Positions 9,743 to 18,889 are shown, counted from the first letter of the stretch. The stretch: 64,000 nt of DNA from Empedobacter stercoris (GCF_025244765.1 NZ_CP104209.1:1928501-1992500); one strand, 5' to 3'. Notes: generated by a model not told the origin, from the sequence alone. A program made the numbers and translations.

Positions 9743-11947
9743 ATGCGTATATTTTTCGCCTTCGTAATACTCTTTTCAACCATTTCTTTTGCCCAAGAAA
9801 CGAAGAACGATTCCACACGATTAAAAGTTGGCGTTGTATTGAGTGGTGGTGGCGCAAAAGGTTATGCACATGTTGGCGCTTTAAAGAAAATAGAAGAAGC
9901 TGGAATTAAGATTGACTATGTTGGAGGAACAAGTATGGGAGCGATTATCGGCGGCTTATATGCGGCTGGTTATACTCCCGATGAACTTCAAAAAATCATG
10001 TATCAACTGGATATTTCTTCTTTGATTACACAAAATAAAGACCGTGCAGAAATTCCTTTTTTTGAAAAAGCATACAAAGAAAAGTATATCTTAGAATTAC
10101 CTTTTGATAAGTTCAAACTAACCATTCCAAATGCTTTTTCTAAAGGGCAAGGACCATTAGATTTATTAACATATCTACTACGCCCAGTTCACAATATCGA
10201 CGATTTCAATCAACTTCCTACACCATTTGTTTGCATTGGAACAAATCTCGAAACTGGTGAAGAAAAAGTGTTTCGTTCAGGATTTTTACCTCGCGTAATT
10301 TTAGCTTCTGGCGCTTATCCTACCATGTTGGACCCTGTTACAATTGACGGAAAAATTTATGTTGATGGCGGCGTTGTCAATAATTTCCCTGTCAAAGAAG
10401 TAAAAGAAATGGGTGCCGATATCATTATCGGAGTCGAGCTTGGAGATGGTTTGCAAAAGGGTGAAGACCTCAATTCAGCGATTGATATTTTGAGTCAAAT
10501 TATGACGATGAGCATCGTTAAAAAAACAGATGAACAAAAGAAATTAGTTGATCTTTTAATTAAACCTGAATTGAAAGAATATTCTGTGACGAGTTTTGAT
10601 GAAGTAGATTCCATCTACAACAGAGGTCTTATCGCTTCAGAAAAAGTGTTTGATCAATTGAAAGAAATTGCTCAAAAACAACATGCATCCAAAACTCAAA
10701 GAAATGAAATAAAATTGGATGATTATGTTTTGGTAAAAAATATCGAGGTTGAAGGTTTGAAAAATTTTAACAAGAATTACATCGAAGGTAAATTAGGGAT
10801 TCGAACTCCCGAAATAATAAAATACGATGATTTAAAATTTGGAATTTCGAAGTTATATGCTTCAGGAAACTTTAATAATATTACGTATAAAATTTCAGAA
10901 ATCGAAGATGATGAAAATTTATTAACCTTAAAAGTTCAAGAAAATAAGACCAAACAATCAATTCGTTTCGGATTACATTACGATGATTTATTCAAAACAG
11001 GGTTACTTTTGAACTTTACGTCTAAAAATTTATTTGTCAAAAACTCGGTACTTTCAGCTGATGTTGTCGTTGGGGATTATGCTCGATATAACATCAATTT
11101 TTTCATTGACAATGGATATTTACCAAGTATTGGTTTCAACTCTTTTTCACATTATTTTGATAAAGAAATTGACCTCAGAAACTTCTTTGGTCAAGATAAT
11201 ATTTATAAAAAAGTCAATTACAATTTTAGAGAATACATCAATCAAATCTACATTCAATCTACAATCAAAGAAAAATATGCGATTGGTGTTGGCTTAGAGC
11301 ATCAATATACGAAGGTTTTTACAAACAACTATATTACGAAAAACGAAGATTTTCCAGCAAAATCAGAAGGTTATTATTGGAAAGCATATGGCTACATCAA
11401 AGCAGATAACCGAAACAATGCTAATTTTGCACGAAGTGGTTTAAAATTTGATGGAAGTTTCAAGTATTTATTTGATTCTAATGTTAATGGATTCGAAAAT
11501 AACTATTTATTAGAATCAAGTTTAGAGGCAAATTTTCCGTTAAATAATTTCCTAAGTTACAGATTTACTGCTAACTTTGGAACCTTTTTCAACGATAATG
11601 TAACGATACCTCAGAAATTTTATATTGGAGGTTATGTTGAACAAGATTTTTTCAATTACACAAAGTTTTATGGGCTTCCTTTTGGCTCTGCGATTGGCGA
11701 CAATCAATTGTTATTTGGGTCTCATTTGCAAGCTCGAATTTTGAAAAATCATTACACAAGTCTGTTTATGAATATCGCAAATATCACCGACAGATTTGAG
11801 CAATTAAGTTTAACCGATTACAAATATCTTGGATATGGCGTTACCTATGGCTACGATAGTCCATTAGGACCTTTAAATTTCATTTGGAGTTATTCGCCTT
11901 ATACCAAAAAAGGATTATTTAATTTAAGTTTAGGTTACTGGTTTTAG
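9743..11947 (+). CDS. Patatin-like phospholipase fused to POTRA and outer-membrane beta-barrel
   Basis: 734 residues. Signal peptide 1-18 ends at SFAQ. The patatin domain spans about 28-300: oxyanion loop GGGAKG (35-40), nucleophile elbow GTSMG with Ser64, and the dyad aspartate in VDGGVVNNFP near 205-214. Then follow a POTRA-like segment (VLVKNIEVEGLKNF... about 325-400) and a C-terminal Omp85-type barrel of about 330 residues ending in LSLGYWF with a terminal aromatic. This is the RssA/PlpD-like type, in which a lipase is linked to its own outer-membrane barrel. Probable role: serine phospholipase or esterase at the outer membrane. It is 4 bp from ybeY, probably one transcript. Confidence 0.92.
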   Translation: MRIFFAFVILFSTISFAQETKNDSTRLKVGVVLSGGGAKGYAHVGALKKIEEAGIKIDYVGGTSMGAIIGGLYAAGYTPDELQKIMYQLDISSLITQNKDRAEIPFFEKAYKEKYILELPFDKFKLTIPNAFSKGQGPLDLLTYLLRPVHNIDDFNQLPTPFVCIGTNLETGEEKVFRSGFLPRVILASGAYPTMLDPVTIDGKIYVDGGVVNNFPVKEVKEMGADIIIGVELGDGLQKGEDLNSAIDILSQIMTMSIVKKTDEQKKLVDLLIKPELKEYSVTSFDEVDSIYNRGLIASEKVFDQLKEIAQKQHASKTQRNEIKLDDYVLVKNIEVEGLKNFNKNYIEGKLGIRTPEIIKYDDLKFGISKLYASGNFNNITYKISEIEDDENLLTLKVQENKTKQSIRFGLHYDDLFKTGLLLNFTSKNLFVKNSVLSADVVVGDYARYNINFFIDNGYLPSIGFNSFSHYFDKEIDLRNFFGQDNIYKKVNYNFREYINQIYIQSTIKEKYAIGVGLEHQYTKVFTNNYITKNEDFPAKSEGYYWKAYGYIKADNRNNANFARSGLKFDGSFKYLFDSNVNGFENNYLLESSLEANFPLNNFLSYRFTANFGTFFNDNVTIPQKFYIGGYVEQDFFNYTKFYGLPFGSAIGDNQLLFGSHLQARILKNHYTSLFMNIANITDRFEQLSLTDYKYLGYGVTYGYDSPLGPLNFIWSYSPYTKKGLFNLSLGYWF

Positions 11948-11951
11948 AACA

Positions 11952-12377
11952 ATGATAGAATTATTTTACGAAACAGATTTTGAGTTAAAAGATGCTCAAA
12001 CTTGGATAGATTGGATCGTAGAGAGTATGCGAAATGAAGGAAAAACAATAGAAGATTTAAACTATATTTTCTGTGATGATGAATACTTACTTCAAATTAA
12101 TCGACAATATTTAGATCACGATTATTATACAGATGTTATCGGTTTCGATAATTCTATTGAAGACGAATTGATGGGTGATATTTTTATTAGTATCGAAAGA
12201 ATAAAAGATAATGCAGAGCAGAATAATGTCTCTTTTGAGAATGAATTGGCTCGTGTTGTGATTCATGGAATATTACATTTCGCTGGTTATATGGATAAAG
12301 AACCAGAAGAAAAAGAATTGATGACTACAAAAGAAAATTACTATTTAGAAACGTTTAGTCACTATCTAAATTCATAA
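11952..12377 (+). CDS. ybeY: rRNA maturation endonuclease YbeY
   Basis: 141 residues, normal length. It carries the UPF0054 core: a YLLQINRQYLDHDYYTDVIGFD region and the metal motif VIHGILHFAGYMDKEPEE. The canonical motif is HGxLHLxGYDH; here the third histidine position holds Asp (GYMD), a substitution I associate with Bacteroidota members, so activity is probably kept with an altered ligand. The role is 16S rRNA 3'-end processing and ribosome quality control. Its stop codon overlaps the first parS site, and mnmG follows. Confidence 0.93.
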   Translation: MIELFYETDFELKDAQTWIDWIVESMRNEGKTIEDLNYIFCDDEYLLQINRQYLDHDYYTDVIGFDNSIEDELMGDIFISIERIKDNAEQNNVSFENELARVVIHGILHFAGYMDKEPEEKELMTTKENYYLETFSHYLNS

Positions 12378-12393
12378 TGTTCCACGTGGAACA
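12378..12393. other. parS centromere site (perfect palindrome)
   Basis: TGTTCCACGTGGAACA, a perfect 16-bp palindrome that extends to 20 bp (AATG...CATT, 12376-12395). It matches the broadly conserved chromosomal parS consensus TGTTNCACGTGNAACA bound by ParB. It starts at the ybeY stop codon and lies in the 54-bp gap before mnmG. A second site lies 1.9 kb away. Confidence 0.93.
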
Positions 12394-12431
12394 TTTATTA
12401 TTTTAACAAGAAAAATAAGTTTACAAATCAA

Positions 12432-14303
12432 ATGATATTTCAATCAGAATATGATGTAATTGTAGTAGGTGGTGGTCATGCTGGTGCTGAAGCAACAGCT
12501 GCAGCTGCCAATTTAGGAGCTAAAACACTCCTTGTTACAATGAACTTACAAACAATCGCACAAATGTCTTGTAATCCTGCTATGGGTGGAATTGCAAAAG
12601 GACAAATCGTTCGCGAGATAGATGCTTTGGGTGGATACTCAGGTATTATTACAGATAAAACGATGATTCAATTCAAAATGTTGAATCAATCAAAAGGTCC
12701 TGCGATGTGGTCACCACGAGCTCAATCTGACCGCATGCGTTTTGCCGAAGAATGGCGCTTATCTTTAGAAAGAACAGAGAATGTTGATTTCTTTCAGGAT
12801 ATGGTTAAAAACTTAATCGTAGAGAATGGTAAAGTTTGTGGAGTGATTACAGCGATGGGAATGAAAATTCGTTCTAAAACTGTTATCTTAACAAATGGAA
12901 CTTTCCTAAATGGTTTGATCCACATCGGAGAAAAACAATTTGGAGGTGGACGTATGGGAGAATCTGCTGCATTCGGTATAACAGAACAACTCGTTGATTT
13001 AGGTTTCGAAGCTGGCCGAATGAAAACAGGAACACCTCCACGTGTTGATGGTCGATCAATTGATTATTCGAAAATGATTGAGCAACCAGGAGATGAAAAC
13101 CCGTCTAAATTTTCGTATACCAATACGCCAAAATTAACCAAACAACGCTCTTGTTGGATTACCTATACCAATCAAGAAGTACACGATTTATTACGCGAAG
13201 GATTCGATCGTTCTCCAATGTTTAACGGTACAATCAAATCAACTGGACCAAGATACTGTCCATCGATAGAAGATAAAATTAACCGTTTTGCAGACAAAGA
13301 TCGTCACCAAATATTTGCAGAACCTGAAGGTTGGCATACAATGGAATTCTATATAAATGGATTTTCGACATCGTTACCTGATGATATTCAAGCAAGAGCT
13401 TTACGATCTGTACCTGGTTTTGAATATGCAAAAATTTTACGCCCAGGCTATGCCATCGAATATGATTATTTTCCACCAACACAACTAAAACACACGTTAG
13501 AAACAAAGTTAATCGATAACTTGTATTGTGCAGGTCAAATAAACGGAACAACTGGTTATGAAGAGGCAGCTTCTCAAGGATTAATGGCGGGAATAAATGC
13601 TGTGTTGAAAATTCAAGAAAAAGATCCGTTTATCTTAAACCGTAACGAAGCATATATTGGTGTTTTAATCGATGATTTGATTACTAAAGGAACAGAAGAG
13701 CCTTATCGTATGTTCACTTCCCGAGCTGAATATCGAATCTTATTGAGACAAGATAATGCAGATGAACGTTTGACAAGAAAGGCTTTTGACATTGGTTTAG
13801 CTTCTGAAGATCGTTTGAAAAGAATGGAAGAAAAGTTTGATAAAGCTGAAAAACTTGTTCACTATTTCGAAGAAAATTCGATCAAACCTCAAGAAATAAA
13901 TGAGGTAATAGAAGAACGAAATGGGACTCCATTGAAGCAACCAAATAAAATGATTTCTGTTATTTCTCGTCCGGAATTAAAGCTTTCTGATTTCACAAAA
14001 TTAAACCGTGTGAAAGAATATATTGATTCTAATGAATATGATGACGAAGAATTAGAACAAACAGAAATTCAAATAAAATATAAAGGATACATCAAAAAAG
14101 AACAACAGAATGCTGACAAGTTGCATCGATTAGAAAATCTTAAAATTCCAGCTGATACGGATTACAGTATTTTTGGATCAATGTCTATCGAAGCACGCCA
14201 AAAATTGGCAAAAATAAAACCAGCTACCGTCGCTCAAGCTTCAAGAATTAGTGGTGTATCACCAGCAGATATTAGTGTATTATTAATTTACATGGGAAGA
14301 TAA
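12432..14303 (+). CDS. mnmG: tRNA uridine-5-carboxymethylaminomethyl(34) synthesis enzyme MnmG
   Basis: 623 residues, full length. FAD-binding GGGHAGAEAA starts near residue 13, followed by TIAQMSCNPAMGGIAKGQIVREIDALGG, the second GidA signature GQINGTTGYEEAASQGLMAG, and the C-terminal SRISGVSPADISVLLIY. With MnmE it forms the cmnm5 group on U34 of several tRNAs. In many bacteria gidA/mnmG sits close to the origin and the parAB genes. Here it has a parS site immediately on each side, although parA and parB themselves are not in the window. The next gene starts 1 bp after the stop. Confidence 0.97.
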   Translation: MIFQSEYDVIVVGGGHAGAEATAAAANLGAKTLLVTMNLQTIAQMSCNPAMGGIAKGQIVREIDALGGYSGIITDKTMIQFKMLNQSKGPAMWSPRAQSDRMRFAEEWRLSLERTENVDFFQDMVKNLIVENGKVCGVITAMGMKIRSKTVILTNGTFLNGLIHIGEKQFGGGRMGESAAFGITEQLVDLGFEAGRMKTGTPPRVDGRSIDYSKMIEQPGDENPSKFSYTNTPKLTKQRSCWITYTNQEVHDLLREGFDRSPMFNGTIKSTGPRYCPSIEDKINRFADKDRHQIFAEPEGWHTMEFYINGFSTSLPDDIQARALRSVPGFEYAKILRPGYAIEYDYFPPTQLKHTLETKLIDNLYCAGQINGTTGYEEAASQGLMAGINAVLKIQEKDPFILNRNEAYIGVLIDDLITKGTEEPYRMFTSRAEYRILLRQDNADERLTRKAFDIGLASEDRLKRMEEKFDKAEKLVHYFEENSIKPQEINEVIEERNGTPLKQPNKMISVISRPELKLSDFTKLNRVKEYIDSNEYDDEELEQTEIQIKYKGYIKKEQQNADKLHRLENLKIPADTDYSIFGSMSIEARQKLAKIKPATVAQASRISGVSPADISVLLIYMGR

Positions 14304-14304
14304 T

Positions 14305-15198
14305 ATGGAAAATGTTCCACGTGAAACATCTCAAGAAAATCCTTCAAAAGAAGGATTTTCTGGTATTAAGAAATTAGATTTAAAAGATTATTTTTTAACT
14401 GGAGAAAACTTCGAATTGTTTGAAGATTCTAAAACAGGCGTTTTATATACTCTCCCCCAGCCTATCGAAAATTTGGGTAAATATTACGAAAGTAAAAATT
14501 ATATTTCCCATACCGATGGAAAAAAATCTGTTTTCGAACGTTTTTACCAAATAGCAAAATCAATCAATCTAAACAACAAATTAGAATTGATTCGGAATAT
14601 ATCAACAGGTAAAAAGATATTGGATTACGGCTGCGGAGTTGGTGACTTTTTAGAACATTTACAAAAAAATGGTTACGATGTTTTAGGAATGGAGCCAAAC
14701 GATTCTGCGCGTAGAATTACACAATCTAAAATAGGAATTGAAAACGTTACTTCTACAGAATTAGAACAAAATAATCAAAAATATGATATCATAACGTTGT
14801 GGCATGTTTTAGAACATATACCAAATCTGAATGAAATCATCCATTTGTTAAAAAAACATCTAAACGAAAATGGCCGATTAATAATTGCCGTACCAAATCA
14901 CCAATCTTACGATGCAGCTTATTACGGAAAATATTGGGCAGCTTATGATGTACCTAGACACCTGTGGCATTTCTCAGCAACAAGCATGCATAAACTTTTT
15001 AACAACTTTGGTATGAAAATTGAATCTACTCATCCGATGAAATTAGATTCGTTTTATGTGAGTCTACTTTCTGAAAAATATAAAGGAAATAAATTAGGTT
15101 TTTTAAACGCTATTAGAGTCGGTTTAAAATCAAATGCAAAAGCAAAGAAAACGGGAGAATATTCTTCTTTAATCTATGTAATTAAAGCCGAAAATTAA
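14305..15198 (+). CDS. Class I SAM-dependent methyltransferase
   Basis: 297 residues. The SAM-binding motif I is ILDYGCGVGDFLEHL (about 109-123), with VLGMEPN at the end of the next strand and IITLWHVLEHIPN as the methyltransferase_11 post-motif. A PNHQSYDAAYYGKYWAAYDVPRH segment matches the Bacteroidota family often found after mnmG. The substrate is unknown. The first residues, MENVPRETSQ, are encoded by the second parS site, and the stretch up to about residue 20 is not conserved-looking, so the N-terminus seems to have been shaped by the DNA element. Probably cotranscribed with mnmG. Confidence 0.88.
   Translation: MENVPRETSQENPSKEGFSGIKKLDLKDYFLTGENFELFEDSKTGVLYTLPQPIENLGKYYESKNYISHTDGKKSVFERFYQIAKSINLNNKLELIRNISTGKKILDYGCGVGDFLEHLQKNGYDVLGMEPNDSARRITQSKIGIENVTSTELEQNNQKYDIITLWHVLEHIPNLNEIIHLLKKHLNENGRLIIAVPNHQSYDAAYYGKYWAAYDVPRHLWHFSATSMHKLFNNFGMKIESTHPMKLDSFYVSLLSEKYKGNKLGFLNAIRVGLKSNAKAKKTGEYSSLIYVIKAEN
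14313..14328. other. parS centromere site inside the methyltransferase gene
   Basis: TGTTCCACGTGAAACA, one base from perfect symmetry and matching the parS consensus on both arms. It lies 9 bp into the methyltransferase coding region and encodes residues Val-Pro-Arg-Glu-Thr. It is 1,935 bp from the first site, with mnmG between them. Confidence 0.9.
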
Positions 15199-15327
15199 AA
15201 TAAGCCCTTTTAAGCTATCTTTTATAAGCCAATTGAGCATTATGACCTTTTTATTAAAAAAATTGAATAAATCTAATATATAAAAGCCCTTTTTTGGACT
15301 ATAAATACATAAATAAAATAAATAGCT

Positions 15328-15843
15328 ATGAAAAAAAGTATTTTATTATTTGGGATATGCGCTTCTGCTTTCTTAACATCTTGTGCATCTACAACAGTCG
15401 CAAAACAAGAGATTGAAACAGGTAAAGAAGTGAGAGGAACATGGACATTAACAAATGTTGACTACGAAGGTCTAACAACGAATGAAGTTCAGGGTAATGT
15501 AAAAGTTACGGATGCCGTTTCAAGAGTTTTTGATACTGCAAATCCAGAATGTTACGAAGGTTCTACTTGGAACTTGGTTCAAAACAATAAAAAAGGAACC
15601 TATACATTTAATACTGCTGATGAAGATTGTCCTACAGGAACAGCTAACATTATTTGGAATTTGCAACAAGATGGTTCTATAACTTATTTTATTTTCAAAG
15701 ATGTAACAGGAATCAAAGCCAAACAAAATACAGCTGGATACAAAATGCGTGTAGATTATGTTGATGCAAATTCGATGAGATTAGTACAAGATATTAATGC
15801 AAATGGTAAAATTGCACAAGTAATTTATAACTTCCAACGTTAA
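15328..15843 (+). CDS. Lipocalin-like lipoprotein
   Basis: 171 residues. The lipoprotein signal peptide ends in the lipobox LTSC (Cys19). The mature part starts with a short linker and then EVRGTWTLTNVDYEGL, the G-x-W entry typical of lipocalin-type barrels in Flavobacteriia, followed by several beta-rich segments (STWNLVQNNKKGTYTF, IIWNLQQDGSITYF, MRVDYVDANSMRLVQDI). No enzymatic motif is seen. It is probably an outer-membrane-anchored small beta-barrel. The next gene, an OmpA-type lipoprotein, follows after 26 bp, so the two probably share a transcript and an envelope function. Ligand unknown. Confidence 0.75.
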   Translation: MKKSILLFGICASAFLTSCASTTVAKQEIETGKEVRGTWTLTNVDYEGLTTNEVQGNVKVTDAVSRVFDTANPECYEGSTWNLVQNNKKGTYTFNTADEDCPTGTANIIWNLQQDGSITYFIFKDVTGIKAKQNTAGYKMRVDYVDANSMRLVQDINANGKIAQVIYNFQR

Positions 15844-15869
15844 TCAACAATTTAAAAAATTTAGAAATT

Positions 15870-16571
15870 ATGAAAAAAATAAATACAAAAATAACTGCAA
15901 TCGTATTAGGAGGTTCATTTATCATGTCTTCTTGTACAGCAGTACAAAACGCAAATAACACTCAAAAAGGTGCTGGTATTGGTGCTGTTGGTGGAGCTGT
16001 TATTGGTGGTATCTTAGGAAATAATATTGGTAAAGGTGGTAACACTGCTTTAGGTGCTGTAATAGGTGCTGCAGTTGGTGGAGCCGCTGGGGGTGTTATT
16101 GGTAACAAAATGGATAAACAAGCTCAAAAAATCGAAGAAGTTTTACCTGGCGCTGAAGTTGTAAGAACAGAAGAAGGAATTAACCTTATTTTAGATGAAA
16201 ATTCTAGAGTTACTTTCGAATATAATAAAGCTTCTTTAACTGCTGTTGCTAAATCGAATTTAGATAAATTAGTAGAAGTTTTCAACGAATATCCTGATAC
16301 AGATTTATTAATCGTTGGACATACAGATAACGTAGGTTCGCAAGGATATAACTTACCATTATCACAGAAACGTGCACAATCTGTAAAAGATTATTTAGTT
16401 GCAAAAGGAATATCTTCTTCTCGTTTAACATCAAAAGGTAAAGGTTTAGAAGAACCAATCGCAGACAATTCAACTGCAGAAGGACGTGCTCAAAACCGTC
16501 GTGTTGAGATTGCGATTACTGCAAATGAAAAAATGAAAGCTGACGCTGCTAAAGAAGCAAATGGTCAATAA
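15870..16571 (+). CDS. OmpA-family lipoprotein with glycine-zipper domain (YiaD-like)
   Basis: 233 residues. Lipobox IMSSC near residue 22. Residues about 35-85 form a glycine-zipper region with repeated GAVxGGxxG units, a membrane-associating helical hairpin. The C-terminal OmpA domain runs from about 105 to 220 with TVEYNKASL-like opening VTFEYNKASL, then IVGHTDNVGSQGYNLPLSQKRAQSVKDYL and GRAQNRRVEI, the peptidoglycan-binding residues. It anchors the outer membrane to the cell wall. It ends at a strong terminator. Confidence 0.95.
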   Translation: MKKINTKITAIVLGGSFIMSSCTAVQNANNTQKGAGIGAVGGAVIGGILGNNIGKGGNTALGAVIGAAVGGAAGGVIGNKMDKQAQKIEEVLPGAEVVRTEEGINLILDENSRVTFEYNKASLTAVAKSNLDKLVEVFNEYPDTDLLIVGHTDNVGSQGYNLPLSQKRAQSVKDYLVAKGISSSRLTSKGKGLEEPIADNSTAEGRAQNRRVEIAITANEKMKADAAKEANGQ

Positions 16572-16592
16572 TCATTTATATTATAAAACAAG

Positions 16593-16623
16593 AAAAGCGT
16601 TCAGCTATTGAACGCTTTTTTTA
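16593..16623 (+). terminator. Rho-independent terminator after the OmpA-family gene
   Basis: An 11-bp perfect stem AAAAGCGTTCA (16593-16603) / TGAACGCTTTT (16609-16619), 5-nt loop GCTAT, then a T run. It lies between convergent genes and could also stop transcription of the minus-strand lipoprotein gene. Confidence 0.92.
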
Positions 16624-16642
16624 TGTTTATAAAGGTTTAAAC

Positions 16643-17731
16643 TTATTTAAAATTAACCACAAACCATTTGTTATTGATCTTTTCTAACGTTACTTGATAC
16701 GTTTTAGAAGATTGATCTTTTAAGTTCGCTTGCACTTCTACTAAAGCTACTTTTTCATCAGCATCTAAAACTTTTGCATCTTTTATTGTTGCTTGCTCTA
16801 AATTTTTAATGCCTTCATCAGAAGAAAATTTTTGATAGGTATTCCATTCTCCATTTCTTGTTAAAGCAAAAGCGCCAGAATAATTTTTCTTCGATAAATT
16901 TGTCATAAAACGATTCGACAAAGACTTCACCATTCCTGCTTCTTTACTTACATCAATAGGCACATCTTCTAAAGAAATAGAATCTACAACAACAGCACCA
17001 ATCAAATTAATTGGCACTTTTACCGCCTTACGATTGGTTAAATAACGTTCAGAATTAGGAATACGAACTAAAATATCTAAACGATCATTCTTTATCTTTG
17101 AAGCATCCAAAGAGGCATATTTAATCGTAATTGCATTCTTTCTGTATAAATCATCCAATGAATTTGGATCAATCGTAGAACGGAAAGTATACACAATATT
17201 ACCAGAATTAAAAACTTCTACAGTTGCTGTTACAGCTTGATCCAATTGAATTTCTTCTCCTTGCGCATTATAAAAAAACGGCGATATAGAAATACCCTTA
17301 TCATCTTGTTTTACACTAAAATCAAAACGCTGAACATTTGAAGTTGGTTCTGTTGGCGTTTCTATAACTTCTACCGCTTCTGGCTTTGGAATTCCATTCA
17401 CCAAAGGAACTTGATTTCTATTCCAAGTAAACTTATTCTGTAAAGCTACTTTCTCTGCAATATCAAAAACTTCATCAACTGTTTTTCCATCTAACAACGT
17501 ACGAACAATTCCCCAACGAGCTTCATTATCCATGGTTGGACTTGTGTTATACTCAAAAATAATTTGTAAGGCTTCTTTAAACTTATCTTGTTGCATAACA
17601 GGCAATGCTTTCGAGATTTTGTCTACTGTCTCGCTAAAAGTTTGCGCTGAAGAAGAATCTATTTCGATGTTATCATTCTTACAGCTGATAATCATTAAAG
17701 CGAAAGAGATAATGATGAATAAACGTTTCAT
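16643..17731 (-). CDS. Lipoprotein of unknown function
   Basis: 362 residues starting with a lipoprotein signal MKRLFIIISFALMIISC (Cys17). I do not recognise the mature part. It has an N-terminal helical segment (TFSETVDKISKALPVMQQDKFKEALQIIFEYN), a proline/threonine/glutamate linker around 125-140 (IETPTEPTSN), a central beta-rich part, and a C-terminal domain resembling the small secreted folds that carry a phosphate or ligand pocket (SKTYQVTLEKINNKWFVVNFK at the end, a common closing strand of NTF2-like or DUF4878-type folds). The closing domain suggests an envelope protein with a binding role. Own transcript; about 150 bp from pirin on the same strand, with a terminator between. Confidence 0.7.
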   Translation of the reverse strand: MKRLFIIISFALMIISCKNDNIEIDSSSAQTFSETVDKISKALPVMQQDKFKEALQIIFEYNTSPTMDNEARWGIVRTLLDGKTVDEVFDIAEKVALQNKFTWNRNQVPLVNGIPKPEAVEVIETPTEPTSNVQRFDFSVKQDDKGISISPFFYNAQGEEIQLDQAVTATVEVFNSGNIVYTFRSTIDPNSLDDLYRKNAITIKYASLDASKIKNDRLDILVRIPNSERYLTNRKAVKVPINLIGAVVVDSISLEDVPIDVSKEAGMVKSLSNRFMTNLSKKNYSGAFALTRNGEWNTYQKFSSDEGIKNLEQATIKDAKVLDADEKVALVEVQANLKDQSSKTYQVTLEKINNKWFVVNFK

Positions 17732-17812
17732 ATAGTATGGATTAATACGTTTTAAGTTAAAGTTTTATCAGCAGTAAATATACTAAATACTTGTATTGAA
17801 TAGTTTTTTTTG

Positions 17813-17853
17813 TTCAAAAAAAAAAGCAGACTCCCAAAACGAAATCTGCTTTT
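17813..17853 (-). terminator. Terminator of the pirin gene
   Basis: Read on the minus strand, AAAGCAGA and TCTGCTTT arms (17845-17853 and 17821-17830) enclose a 14-nt loop and are followed by a run of about ten T. Confidence 0.75.
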
Positions 17854-17884
17854 AATATAAAACAACTAAAACATGAAAAAAATT

Positions 17885-18598
17885 TTAAATCTTCATTGGA
17901 ACTTCAATGAACATTAATCGTGATCCTTTCGATACATTAAACGTAAACTCATTTACATCTTGTATCTCAACAACATCTCTTCTTGCTAATGTATTTCCAT
18001 CAAACTCCACTTCACCTTCTACTACCATAAAGAAAACTCCGTTTCCTTCCTTTTGTACTTTATATGTTTCTGTTACATCTTCTGAGTAATTTCCTAAAAA
18101 AATCCAAGCATCTTGATGAATCCAAACACCTTGATCATCTGCATTCGGTGAAAGAACTTGGTACAATTCGTTTTCTTTTGCAACTTCACGAATAGATATT
18201 TGCTGATAACGTGGTTCTACATTCATTTTATTTGGAATTATCCAAATCTGAAAAAAATGTCCTTCTTGGTTTTCATAGGCATTCATTTCACTATGAAAAA
18301 CACCAGTTCCAGCACTCATCACTTGAACATCTCCAGACTCAATAATAGAACCTGTTCCCATAGAATCTTGATGCGAAATACCACCTTTTGTTGGAATCGT
18401 AATAATTTCCATGTTATCATGCGGATGTTTACCGAATCCCATTCCACCTGTTATGATATCATCATTTACAACCCGTAAAGCACCAAAATGAATACGAGAT
18501 GGATCATAATAACTTGCAAAACTATATGAATGACGAGTATTTAACCAACCATGATTAGCTCCTCCTCTAGACTCTGATTTAAATATTTGGTAATTCAT
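17885..18598 (-). CDS. Pirin family protein (YhhW-type)
   Basis: 237 residues, bicupin. The N-terminal cupin has the family signature GFGKHPHDNMEIITIPTKGG, then ISHQDSMG and AGTGVFHSEMN, which place the metal ligands of pirins (two His in HPH, one His in HQD, and a Glu in SEMN). The C-terminal cupin is the shorter type (EVEFDGNTLARRDVVEIQDVN). Bacterial members have quercetin 2,3-dioxygenase activity in some species, but the natural substrate is generally unsettled. Monocistronic on the minus strand. Confidence 0.93.
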   Translation of the reverse strand: MNYQIFKSESRGGANHGWLNTRHSYSFASYYDPSRIHFGALRVVNDDIITGGMGFGKHPHDNMEIITIPTKGGISHQDSMGTGSIIESGDVQVMSAGTGVFHSEMNAYENQEGHFFQIWIIPNKMNVEPRYQQISIREVAKENELYQVLSPNADDQGVWIHQDAWIFLGNYSEDVTETYKVQKEGNGVFFMVVEGEVEFDGNTLARRDVVEIQDVNEFTFNVSKGSRLMFIEVPMKI

Positions 18599-18769
18599 AG
18601 TTCTTAATTTTTTACAAATTTATGCTGATTTATAAACTTAAAAATTGATATGTGATAAGTTATCAATCACTAAACCAAGATGAAGAAAAAAGATATTTTT
18701 TTTCATCTATTAATTAAATGTTAAAAATATTTTATATTTTAGCATTCAGTTAACACATGAGGAATATTT

Positions 18770-18889
18770 ATGCTATCAATTTCAAGCGAGTCGACATTTA
18801 ATGTGGTGCTTTGGATTCTATTCCAGATTGTTCTTGTAATTATAGTAGCCATCATTTTGTATAAGATTTACAAAAAACTTACAAAATGA
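18770..18889 (+). CDS. 39-residue single-span membrane microprotein
   Basis: ATG at 18770 to TGA at 18889. The protein starts MLSISSESTFNVVLW and has one hydrophobic helix (VVLWILFQIVLVIIVAIILY) followed by a basic tail KIYKKLTK, predicting N-out/C-in insertion in the inner membrane. A GAGGA ribosome-binding-like sequence ends 6 bp before the ATG, unusual here where SD sequences are weak. The gene ends inside the first arm of a strong terminator. Function unknown; its isolated placement with its own terminator argues that it is a real gene. Confidence 0.65.
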   Translation: MLSISSESTFNVVLWILFQIVLVIIVAIILYKIYKKLTK

